Source: Runella sp. CRIBMP
GTDB lineage: Bacteria; Bacteroidota; Bacteroidia; Cytophagales; Spirosomataceae
Direction: 5' to 3'
Assembly (NCBI RefSeq): GCF_009905605.1
Contig: NZ_JAAAKZ010000001.1
Span: 558,001 to 622,000 of the forward strand
Length of the DNA: 64,000 nt
Shown: in pieces, positions 49,941 through 57,769 of the stretch
How the letters are laid out: each line of letters begins with the position of its first letter
Numbering within the stretch: the stretch's first letter is position 1
Notes under the pieces: generated by a model
What the model was told of the DNA's origin: nothing
Seen by the model: only the letters and a program-made list of their open reading frames with translations
Database searches by the model: none
Program-made: the position numbers and the translations under genes

Positions 49941-52382
49941 TTATTTCTCGCCTTCTTTCTGCTCAGGCTTATCAAGCACATACTGACTTTCGGCCTGACT
50001 GTCGCGGGCGGCTGCCTGAGGGGCATTGTCCTGAGCGTATTTTTCATAGTTCAGTTCTTTCTCCTCAACGGCAGTAGTGACTGGCTCCAAAACAGCTTCG
50101 GCGTTTTTCTCCACCGTAATCTTAACCGCGTCAACGGCGGCTTGCGTACGGAGGTAGTACATTCCAGTTTTGAGTCCTTTTTTCCACGCATAAAAGTGCA
50201 TGGAAGTCAGTTTGCCGTAGTTGGCATTGTCCATGAAAATATTGAGCGACTGCGACTGGCAAATGTACGCACCTCGGTCGGCGGCCATATCTACGATGGT
50301 CTTTTGTTTGATTTCCCAAGCAGTTTTATACAGTTCTTTGAGGTTGGCAGGTACTTCTTCGATTTTCTGTACCGAACCGTTGTGGGCCATGAGTTTGTTT
50401 TTCATGGAATCGTTCCACAAACCTTCTTTTACGAGGTCTTTCAAAAGGTATTTGTTGACGACGATAAATTCTCCCGACAATACCCGACGAACGTAAAGAT
50501 TGGAGGTAAATGGCTCAAAACACTCGTTGTTGCCTAAGATTTGGCTGGTTGAAGCGGTTGGCATTGGAGCCAAAAGCAGCGAGTTGCGTACGCCAAATTT
50601 AACCACCTCTTTGCGCAATTTATCCCAATTCCAGCGTCCGCTTTTTGGCGTTACATTCCACATATCAAACTGAAAAATACCCTGCGAAATCGGCGAACCT
50701 TTCCACGTTTCGTACGGACCCTGCGTTTTGGCCAATTCCATAGAGGCCACTAGGGCACCATGGTAGATGGTTTCGTGAATGTCTTCGTTGAGGCGACGTG
50801 CTTCTTCTGATTCGAAAGGCATACGCATCATCAAAAATGCATCAGCAAGACCCTGAATACCAATACCGATGGGGCGGTGGCGCTTGTTGCTACGCTCGGC
50901 TTCTGGTACGGGGTAGTAGTTGAGGTCAATGATTTTATTAAGGTTTTTCGTCACTACTTTTGTAATGTCGAACAACTTCTCGTGGTTGAAATGCAAAAAT
51001 CCGTCTTCTCCCTGTTCCACAAATTTTGGTAACGAGATAGAGGCAAGGTTACACACTGCCACTTCGTCGGGAGAGGTATATTCCATGATTTCGGTACACA
51101 AGTTCGACGACTTAATGGTACCCAAATTCTTCTGGTTTGACTTACGGTTGGCGTGGTCTTTGTAAAGCATGTATGGCGTTCCCGTTTCGATTTGGGACTC
51201 CATAATGGCAAACCACAAATCCTGCGCTTTGATGGTTTTGCGGGCTTTGCCTTCACGTTCGTATTTTTCGTACAATTGCTCAAATTCATCGCCGTAAGTA
51301 TCCGCTAATCCTGGGCACTCATGCGGGCAAAGCAATGACCATGTATCATTGGCTTCGACGCGCTTCATGAACAAGTCAGGAATCCACATGGCATAAAACA
51401 AATCGCGGGCACGCAGTTCTTCTTTCCCGTGGTTTCTCTTTAGGTCCAAAAACTCAAAAATATCGGCGTGCCAAGGTTCTAAATAAATAGCAAAAGAACC
51501 TTTGCGTTTTCCACCCCCTTGGTCTACATAACGAGCCGTATCATTAAACACTCGGAGCATCGGCACAATACCGTTTGAAGTACCGTTGGTGCCTTTGATG
51601 TAGCTTCCCGTAGCGCGGATATTGTGAATGCTCAAACCAATACCACCCGCCGACTGTGAAATCAACGCGCATTGTTTGAGGGTATCGTAAATGCCGTCGA
51701 TGCTGTCGTCTTTCATGGTAAGTAAGAAGCAGCTCGACATTTGGGGCTTGGGAGTACCTGCGTTGAACAGGGTCGGGGTAGCGTGCGTAAACCAACGCTC
51801 CGAAAGGAGATTGTAGGTTTCAATGACGGAGTCAATATCCTCCAAGTGAATCCCTACCGCTACCCGCATGAGCATGTGTTGAGGGCGTTCGGCAATCTTG
51901 CCGTTCACTTTCAACAGGTATGATTTTTCGAGGGTTTTGTATCCAAAATAATCGTAACCATAGTCGCGGTCGTAGATGATGGTCGAATCCAGTAAGGCGG
52001 CGTGTTTACGAATAATATCGTGTGCTTCTTTTGAAATAAGCGATGCGTTTTCTCCCGTTTTTGGGTCTGTGTACGTATAAAGCTGCTTCATGGTCGCCGA
52101 AAATGATTTCAGCGTGTTTTTGTGAAGGTTTGAAATAGCAATACGGGCTGCCAGAATAGCGTAATCGGGGTGCTTAGTGGTCATAGAAGCAGCCGTTTCG
52201 GCGGCTAAAACATCCAACTGTGCGGTTGTGACGCCATCAAAGATGCCTCCTACTACTTTCTTGGCTACTTCAATCGGCTGAACATAAAGTGCGTCTAAGC
52301 CGTAGCACAATTTTTCGATGCGAGAGGTGATTTTGTCAAACTTGACCGATTCCCGGCGGCCATCACGTTTTATAACATACAT
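49941..52382 (-). CDS. nrdA: Ribonucleoside-diphosphate reductase large subunit (class Ia)
   Basis: 813 residues. Makes deoxyribonucleotides with a NrdB radical partner. N-terminal ATP-cone (about 1-90, [20 protein letters not shown]) indicates allosteric control. Active-site cysteines C218 (PQMSSCFLL), C429 in SSNLCTEIM with N427 and E431, and C444 are present, and the tyrosine pair in MYYLRTQ is intact. The C-terminal tail (after about 755) lacks the two cysteines that normally relay electrons from thioredoxin. No nrdB lies adjacent. A 447-base gap precedes the start. Confidence 0.97.
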   Translation of the reverse strand: MYVIKRDGRRESVKFDKITSRIEKLCYGLDALYVQPIEVAKKVVGGIFDGVTTAQLDVLAAETAASMTTKHPDYAILAARIAISNLHKNTLKSFSATMKQLYTYTDPKTGENASLISKEAHDIIRKHAALLDSTIIYDRDYGYDYFGYKTLEKSYLLKVNGKIAERPQHMLMRVAVGIHLEDIDSVIETYNLLSERWFTHATPTLFNAGTPKPQMSSCFLLTMKDDSIDGIYDTLKQCALISQSAGGIGLSIHNIRATGSYIKGTNGTSNGIVPMLRVFNDTARYVDQGGGKRKGSFAIYLEPWHADIFEFLDLKRNHGKEELRARDLFYAMWIPDLFMKRVEANDTWSLLCPHECPGLADTYGDEFEQLYEKYEREGKARKTIKAQDLWFAIMESQIETGTPYMLYKDHANRKSNQKNLGTIKSSNLCTEIMEYTSPDEVAVCNLASISLPKFVEQGEDGFLHFNHEKLFDITKVVTKNLNKIIDLNYYPVPEAERSNKRHRPIGIGIQGLADAFLMMRMPFESEEARRLNEDIHETIYHGALVASMELAKTQGPYETWKGSPISQGIFQFDMWNVTPKSGRWNWDKLRKEVVKFGVRNSLLLAPMPTASTSQILGNNECFEPFTSNLYVRRVLSGEFIVVNKYLLKDLVKEGLWNDSMKNKLMAHNGSVQKIEEVPANLKELYKTAWEIKQKTIVDMAADRGAYICQSQSLNIFMDNANYGKLTSMHFYAWKKGLKTGMYYLRTQAAVDAVKITVEKNAEAVLEPVTTAVEEKELNYEKYAQDNAPQAAARDSQAESQYVLDKPEQKEGEK

Positions 52383-52829
52383 AGACTTAAGAAATTATAT
52401 GGGGTTAGCGATACCTTAGTTTGTGTTCTTTCTGAAAAATATAGTGCTTATTCGAGGGAGGCGATAATTGTTTCCCCACATTTCTCAAAACGTTAGGTAT
52501 AGTCTGCGAAAATACAAATCTTTCCTGGCTCTCCACAACTCGACTTATCTCGTAGGCCGAGGAGAAATTTGAAAAATATAATCGTTATGTCACATTAAGA
52601 AATCGTTAACAAATTTGCTCTTAGCGGGTTACGCTAAGCGCGGGGGGGGTGGGGTTCGTTGAATATTTATACGAAAATTTTTTCGAATATTTTTACCCCA
52701 AACTTTTCAATCAAGAATCTGATAAATGGAAGAATTGTTTACAATTGTAAACAAAGATTTTGTTCATTCAAAATTTTCAGGCTACTTTTTTTGAAATAGT
52801 TATCAAGCGGTATCTGTTAAAAATCATAT
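52383..52829. other. 447-base gap between moeA and nrdA
   Basis: No gene seen. AT-rich with a G-run at about 52640, a 7-bp stem-loop (52620-52638) and a 20-base perfect palindrome at 52735-52754. Upstream (regulatory) region of nrdA; no B12 riboswitch or NrdR box was recognised. Confidence 0.5.
52735..52754. promoter_or_regulatory. 20-base perfect palindrome, possible operator
   Basis: Ten-base half-sites TTGTTTACAA, no spacer. About 350 bases upstream of nrdA, 76 bases past the moeA stop. The symmetry fits a dimeric DNA-binding protein, identity unknown. Confidence 0.5.
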
Positions 52830-54026
52830 TCAATATCCATATCGCCATATTGGGAGTATTTCTCCTTTTTTAAACGTATTTTTTTCTTTTGGAAGCTCCA
52901 AAAATCCTTGATTATCAATAAGATTTGCGAAATCTCCAGAGCCGTGGCCCGTCAGAGGCCGAGCCATCAGCGTTGCTCCTTCCTGAAATAATTGTACCTG
53001 CAGGAAGTAGGTAAGGGGTGAATTATATACGTAATCGTCACATAGTGCAGCATACATATTATCCATTGCTGGAATCCCCAATGACTTGCGTAGCCACGGA
53101 ATAAAATACCGACGAGCGCAGACAAAAGAAGAGACTGGGTTGCCGGGCAGAGCAAAAACGACGTTGTTGTTTTTGCGACCAAACCAAAACGGTTTGCCGG
53201 GCTGTTGGCTGAGTTTATGAAAATATTTTTCGACTCCTTCGGCTTGCAGTGCTTTAGGAATAAAGTCCTTTTTGCCCTGCGACACTCCCCCGCACAAAAT
53301 CAGCACGTCGTACTGGCTAAGGGCGTTTTGAATGGCCTGTTGGGTGGCCGACAAATCGTCGGGAATATGGACAAAATCAACGTTGATGCGGTAGTCTTTC
53401 AACAGGGTAGCTATGCAATGCACGTTTGAACTGCGAATTTGGTGGGGCAGGGGTGTTTGCTCCACCGCCACCAGTTCGTCGCCTGAGGTGATGATGACCA
53501 CCGATGGCAACTTTTTGACGGCAACTTGGACCGCCCCGATGCTGGCGGCAATTGCGATTTCGGGTGGACCCAAAAGCGTGTGAGGGTGGATAATAGCAGT
53601 ACCCGCTCGGCGGTCTTCGCCCTGATAATGCACGTTTTGTCCTTCTCTTACGTCGGCGTTGAGTTGAGCAATGCCGTCTTTAATGGTAAAATCCTCGTAC
53701 CGAATCACTAAGTCGGTGTTGATGGGCAACATTGCCCCTGTCATGACCTCAATGCAGGCGTTGGGGTCGGAAAGAGTGTGCTGTGTTTCGCCCGCGGTTT
53801 GGGTACTTTCGACCCGGAAAGCCCGTTGCCCATTGGCATAACTCTGCCATTGAATAGCAATGCCATCCATCGTGACGCGGTCAAACGGCGGAAAGTCACG
53901 GTCGGCTACGAGCGGCTCGGCCAATACCCGTCGGTGGGCGTCGGTAAAGGGCACATACTCGGTACCGTAGTCGATACTGTTTTCTAAAATGATGCGGGTG
54001 GCTTCCGTAACGGTGGTTAATTCCAT
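52830..54026 (-). CDS. moeA: Molybdopterin molybdotransferase MoeA
   Basis: About 398 residues from the ATG at 54026; the frame opens at 54128 but the extra 34 codons overlap the xdhC end and are untypical. MoeA inserts molybdate into adenylated molybdopterin. Marks: DFPPFDRVTMDGIA (N-terminal domain), EVMTGAMLPINTDLVI, the GGVSQGKKDFIPKAL segment and ALPGNPVSSFVC in the MogA-like domain, with the final PLTGHGSGDFANLI. It starts four bases after the xdhC stop, so they form one operon. Confidence 0.95.
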   Translation of the reverse strand: MELTTVTEATRIILENSIDYGTEYVPFTDAHRRVLAEPLVADRDFPPFDRVTMDGIAIQWQSYANGQRAFRVESTQTAGETQHTLSDPNACIEVMTGAMLPINTDLVIRYEDFTIKDGIAQLNADVREGQNVHYQGEDRRAGTAIIHPHTLLGPPEIAIAASIGAVQVAVKKLPSVVIITSGDELVAVEQTPLPHQIRSSNVHCIATLLKDYRINVDFVHIPDDLSATQQAIQNALSQYDVLILCGGVSQGKKDFIPKALQAEGVEKYFHKLSQQPGKPFWFGRKNNNVVFALPGNPVSSFVCARRYFIPWLRKSLGIPAMDNMYAALCDDYVYNSPLTYFLQVQLFQEGATLMARPLTGHGSGDFANLIDNQGFLELPKEKNTFKKGEILPIWRYGY

Positions 54027-54030
54027 AAAA

Positions 54031-55152
54031 TCAGTCTCTTTCGTGAATGGGGGTAGTGCGTAAGCGCAAAGCTGCGCCGCTGCGGTCGGAGAAAACAGCC
54101 CTAATTTCGGCGACAATGGACAGGGCAATTTCTTCGGGCGAAATGGCGCCTATATCCAAACCGACAGGTGCGTGTATGCGTTCCATGTCGGTTTCCGAAA
54201 TCTTAATTCCTTCTTGGGCCAGTTCGTCAAATATCTTTTCAGAACGTACGCGTGGCCCCAGCATTCCGACGTACGCAGCGGCCGTTTTCAGGACTTTGGG
54301 TAAATTGTATTTATCGGTTTTGAAATCATGCGACATCAAAATGGTGGCAGTATGCTCATCGATGAGAATCGAATCAAACTCGGCAGGAGTAACAATGGCA
54401 TCGGCCAAGGAACTGAGCTTTTGCATGATTTTCTGCGGATTGGCCACCACCGTGGCTCGCCACCCGATTTCTTTGACCAGCCGGGCCAAGGGTAGCACGT
54501 CGTATTGGTGCCCCATCAAAACAAGGTGAACTTCGGGAGGGAGAATTTCAATGAATATTTCTATTTCACGCCCGTCGGCAAGGCCAAAGGTAGCGGGTCG
54601 TGAGCGGCCTTTTTGGGCGAAATTATGAATCGTTTTTTCAATGTTTTGCTGTAAGCCGCGGTCGCCAAACACATTCAGACTTTCTGACCCAGTATAGCGA
54701 ACCATGCTACCCGCTCGCAAATCATTGTATTCATCCTCCAAACCAATGATGGTCAGTAAAATATGCGTTTGACGGCGCTCGGCCATGCAGCTTTTCAGAA
54801 TTTCAACGGGATTGTTAGGGTTGCCGATTTCTAAGGGCGAAAGCAGTACGTCGATAACGCCATTACAGCCCAATCCTACGCCGATTTGGTGTTGGTCGTC
54901 TTCGGTGGTATCGTAGGTCACCAAACTCGGCTGAGATTTGGCCATGGCCAGCCGGGCGCGTTTGAGGGCGTCGCCCTCCAAACAGCCGCCGCTTATACCG
55001 CCCACCCACACGCCATCGTCCATGACCAGCATTCGTGCGCCCGTGCGTCGGTAAGAAGAGCCTTCGACGCGCACCACGGTTGCGATGGCAGCTTTGGTTT
55101 TTTCAGGATTTAAGTGATCGTACGCGTCAATGATTGCTTTCAGCTCTTTCAT
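54031..55152 (-). CDS. XdhC-family molybdenum-cofactor delivery protein
   Basis: 373 residues. XdhC proteins bind molybdenum cofactor, help insert it and protect xanthine-dehydrogenase-type enzymes, and they add the sulfido ligand. The N-terminal domain contains VRVEGSSYRRTGARMLV and GGISGGCLEGDALKRARL, the C-terminal Rossmann half contains LVLMGHQYDVLPLARLV and GPRVRSEKIFDEL. No xanthine dehydrogenase or aldehyde oxidase genes are in the window. First gene of the xdhC-moeA pair, from the promoter at 55187-55216. Confidence 0.92.
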   Translation of the reverse strand: MKELKAIIDAYDHLNPEKTKAAIATVVRVEGSSYRRTGARMLVMDDGVWVGGISGGCLEGDALKRARLAMAKSQPSLVTYDTTEDDQHQIGVGLGCNGVIDVLLSPLEIGNPNNPVEILKSCMAERRQTHILLTIIGLEDEYNDLRAGSMVRYTGSESLNVFGDRGLQQNIEKTIHNFAQKGRSRPATFGLADGREIEIFIEILPPEVHLVLMGHQYDVLPLARLVKEIGWRATVVANPQKIMQKLSSLADAIVTPAEFDSILIDEHTATILMSHDFKTDKYNLPKVLKTAAAYVGMLGPRVRSEKIFDELAQEGIKISETDMERIHAPVGLDIGAISPEEIALSIVAEIRAVFSDRSGAALRLRTTPIHERD

Positions 55153-55186
55153 GCTTTTATATAAATCTATCTTGTCAGATTCACAA

Positions 55187-55216
55187 CAAAAATAGTTTTT
55201 TCGTTCCTTTCAGCAA
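55187..55216 (-). promoter_or_regulatory. Promoter of the xdhC-moeA operon
   Basis: Minus-strand TTG (55216-55214), 19-base spacer, TATTTTTG (55194-55187), an exact TAnnTTTG match, 34 bases upstream of the xdhC start. Confidence 0.6.
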
Positions 55217-55282
55217 TGACCTCCGTTAGTATTGGTCAAATTCGTTCCCGATATTTGCGCTCAAAAGCATATTCTTTCAAAC

Positions 55283-55870
55283 ATGAAATCAATCGTTGTG
55301 TATTGTGGTTCCAACGCGGGCAAGCGTCCTGAATATCTCCAATTGGCTACGGAAGTAGGTCTGGCTATGGCCAAACGGGGCATTAATTTAGTGTACGGAG
55401 GCGGCAACCTTGGCCTGATGCGGGCCGTGGCCGACGGCACGTTGGCGGGCGGCGCACAGGTGACGGGCATTATTCCTAATTTTTTGGCGGAGTTGGAAGT
55501 AGCCCACCAAACCCTCACCGAAATTCATTTTGTGGATACAATGCATGAGCGCAAAGCCAAGATGGTGTCTTTGTCGGATGGCGTTATTAATTTGCCAGGT
55601 GGCTACGGAACCCTCGACGAGATGTTCGAGATTTTGGCCTGGGCGCAGTTGAAAATTTTTCACGGGCCGGTAGGTGTCCTCAATTACAACGGTTTTTACA
55701 ACAACTTGTTGGCGCACCTAGAGGTAATGGTAGAAGAAGGGTTTCTTAAACCTGAAAACCGCGATTTGTTGATTGTTGCCGACAATATTGAGGATTTGTT
55801 GGATAAAATGCAGGCCTTTGTGCGCAAAGAAAGTAAGTTGGAGCTGAAAAATATTCAGCGGGAGAAGTGA
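55283..55870 (+). CDS. LOG-family (TIGR00730) nucleotide phosphoribohydrolase-like protein
   Basis: 195 residues from the ATG at 55283; the ORF extends upstream to 55232 without conserved sequence. Rossmann-like fold with the PGGYGTLDE signature (NLPGGYGTLDEMFE) and the N-terminal VVYCGSNAGKRPEY. The family cleaves nucleoside 5'-monophosphates such as AMP to a base and ribose-5-phosphate; plant members make cytokinins. Divergent from xdhC and upstream of murE. Confidence 0.92.
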   Translation: MKSIVVYCGSNAGKRPEYLQLATEVGLAMAKRGINLVYGGGNLGLMRAVADGTLAGGAQVTGIIPNFLAELEVAHQTLTEIHFVDTMHERKAKMVSLSDGVINLPGGYGTLDEMFEILAWAQLKIFHGPVGVLNYNGFYNNLLAHLEVMVEEGFLKPENRDLLIVADNIEDLLDKMQAFVRKESKLELKNIQREK

Positions 55871-55959
55871 GGATATGAGTGAGTGCTGTTGGTTTCTCAA
55901 AACCAACCCAGAGGATTCTGAAATCCTCGTTTTTTAAAACTAAAAGAACGCAGTTAAAG

Positions 55960-57420
55960 ATGTCAAAGACGCTTCAAGAAATATTGGCGGGTGTTCCAAT
56001 CCTTTTGGTGATTGGAAATACTGATACCGAAATCAAAAGTATCGAATTCGACTCGCGGCGCGTAGCTGCGGGCTCATTGTTTGTGGCTCAAAAAGGCACG
56101 CAAGTAGATGGGCATCAGTTTATTTCGAAAGTGATTGAAATGGGTGCATCGGCGATTTTGTGTGAAGACCTACCCGCTGATTTGGCCGATGGAATCACTT
56201 ACATTCATGTGGCAGATTCTGCCCGTACGATGGGCTTTTTGGCGGCCAATTTTTACGATAATCCTTCGTCAAAACTCAAATTGGTGGGTGTAACGGGTAC
56301 CAATGGCAAAACTTCGACCGTGACGCTTTTGTTCAAGCTGTTTCGTCAATTGGGCTATCGTGTGGGGCTCCTTTCAACGGTACAAAACCAAATTGATGAT
56401 GACGTTATTCCGTCTACGCACACCACGCCCGACTCGGTCAAAATCAATGAATTACTAGCCGAAATGGTACGGCGTGGCTGTACGCATTGTTTTATGGAAG
56501 TGAGCTCTCACGCTGTGGCGCAAGAGCGTATTGCGGGGTTACTATTTTCGGGTGGTATTTTTACCAATATCACTCATGATCACCTTGATTTTCATAAAAC
56601 GTTTGACAATTACATCAAAGCCAAAAAAGGCTTCTTTGACCAGTTGCCCAAACACGCTTTTGCGCTCGTCAATATCGACGACCGCCGGGGCGGGGTAATG
56701 GTGCAAAATACCGCAGCTCGCAAAGAAACCTATTCGCTCCAAACCATCGCAACTTTCAAAGGAAAGCTGCTTTCCGATAGCCTTTTTGGTCTTCAAATGG
56801 AAATTGATGGCAAAGAAGTTTGGTTTAAATTGATTGGTAAATTCAACGCTTACAATTTGTTGGGGGTGTATGGTGCGGCGTTGTTGTTGGGGGAGGACGA
56901 GGAGCAGGTTCTTACGGCTTTATCGGCAATTACTCCGCCACCGGGCCGTTTTGAGCAAGTTGTCAGCGCGGATGCCATCGTAGGAATCGTGGATTATGCC
57001 CATACGCCCGATGCCCTTCAAAATGTATTGGAAACCATCAATGAACTTCGTGAAGGCGACCAGCAGGTGATTACGGTCGTAGGCTGTGGCGGAAATCGTG
57101 ATGCTACTAAGCGCCCCGAAATGGCGCGTATTGCGGGAGAATTGAGCACCCGAGTGATTCTTACGTCCGACAATCCGCGTAATGAAGAACCCATGGCGAT
57201 TTTGGCGCAGATGGAAGTTGGAATCTCACCCGTGGATTATAAAAAAATGAAAGTCATCGAAGACCGCCGCGCGGCCATTCGTTATGCGGTATCGTTGGCG
57301 CAGCCGCACGACATCATTTTGGTAGCAGGTAAAGGCCACGAAACCTACCAAGAGATTAAGGGCGTAAAACACCATTTTGATGATAGGGAGGAGTTGAGGG
57401 AGGCATTTGAGGCAAGGTAA
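55960..57420 (+). CDS. murE: UDP-N-acetylmuramyl-tripeptide synthetase MurE, meso-DAP type
   Basis: About 486 residues from the ATG at 55960; the frame opens at 55879 but the Mur ligase domain begins at SKTLQEIL. Adds the third amino acid to UDP-MurNAc-dipeptide. P-loop VTGTNGKTSTVTLL, and the amino-acid-selecting DNPRNEEP, which points to meso-diaminopimelate rather than lysine. The carbamylated-lysine and C-terminal domain (VAGKGHETYQEIKG) are intact. Cytoplasmic. It does not lie in a mur/dcw cluster. Confidence 0.97.
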   Translation: MSKTLQEILAGVPILLVIGNTDTEIKSIEFDSRRVAAGSLFVAQKGTQVDGHQFISKVIEMGASAILCEDLPADLADGITYIHVADSARTMGFLAANFYDNPSSKLKLVGVTGTNGKTSTVTLLFKLFRQLGYRVGLLSTVQNQIDDDVIPSTHTTPDSVKINELLAEMVRRGCTHCFMEVSSHAVAQERIAGLLFSGGIFTNITHDHLDFHKTFDNYIKAKKGFFDQLPKHAFALVNIDDRRGGVMVQNTAARKETYSLQTIATFKGKLLSDSLFGLQMEIDGKEVWFKLIGKFNAYNLLGVYGAALLLGEDEEQVLTALSAITPPPGRFEQVVSADAIVGIVDYAHTPDALQNVLETINELREGDQQVITVVGCGGNRDATKRPEMARIAGELSTRVILTSDNPRNEEPMAILAQMEVGISPVDYKKMKVIEDRRAAIRYAVSLAQPHDIILVAGKGHETYQEIKGVKHHFDDREELREAFEAR

Positions 57421-57498
57421 CCATCAAGAAATTTTGATTCATTTTGTTGCCGAATTAGCCGCGAAACAGTGTGCGTATTTTTGCCAAAAAACAGGCGT

Positions 57499-57539
57499 AA
57501 TTATCGGTTTTCCGATAATTTATCAGAAATTCTGATAAA
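57499..57539. repeat. Two overlapping hairpins built from TTATC / GATAA
   Basis: Hairpin A: 57499-57507 with 57512-57520, loop TTTT. Palindrome B: 57519-57539, ten-base arms around one central base. They share two bases. No T-run follows. Confidence 0.7.
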
Positions 57540-57619
57540 AGTGAAAAATTACAAAGCTATTTTTCAAGCCTAAAACTATTTTAAAGGCTTCGGCGTTTAT
57601 GTGTTATGTCTGTTTTGGT

Positions 57620-57651
57620 AAAAGCTTCGATCTTCTAAGGTCGGAGCTTTT
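57620..57651 (+). terminator. Intrinsic terminator downstream of murE
   Basis: A 13-bp stem with two wobble pairs (57620-57632 with 57639-57651), 6-base loop, followed by GTTTTTTAT. About 200 bases past the murE stop. Confidence 0.75.
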
Positions 57652-57730
57652 GTTTTTTATTCTTCCCCTACTGAGGGCATTTCAATTGCCTGCGTTTAAA
57701 ATCAAATTAGCATAACAAAAACAGAGGTCG

Positions 57731-57738
57731 TAAATTTG
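57731..57738 (+). promoter_or_regulatory. Candidate -7 element of the FAD/FeS dehydrogenase gene
   Basis: TAAATTTG, exact TAnnTTTG, 31 bases upstream of the start at 57770. No -33 match. Confidence 0.4.
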
Positions 57739-57769
57739 TGCTTTCGCTGAAGATTTCGAAAGCTCACCA

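Larger units (their letters stand above)
57421..57769. other. 349-base gap between murE and the FAD/FeS dehydrogenase
   Basis: No gene seen. It holds two adjacent palindromes (57499-57520 and 57519-57539), a terminator (57620-57651) and a -7-like box TAAATTTG at 57731-57738, 31 bases upstream of the next start. Confidence 0.5.

Noticed and set aside
52383-52829. Cobalamin riboswitch or NrdR boxes upstream of nrdA
   Set aside because: No conserved B12-box or paired NrdR motif could be recognised by eye.
55879-55959. Upstream extension of murE
   Set aside because: The added 27 residues do not match the Mur ligase N-terminus; ATG at 55960 is used.
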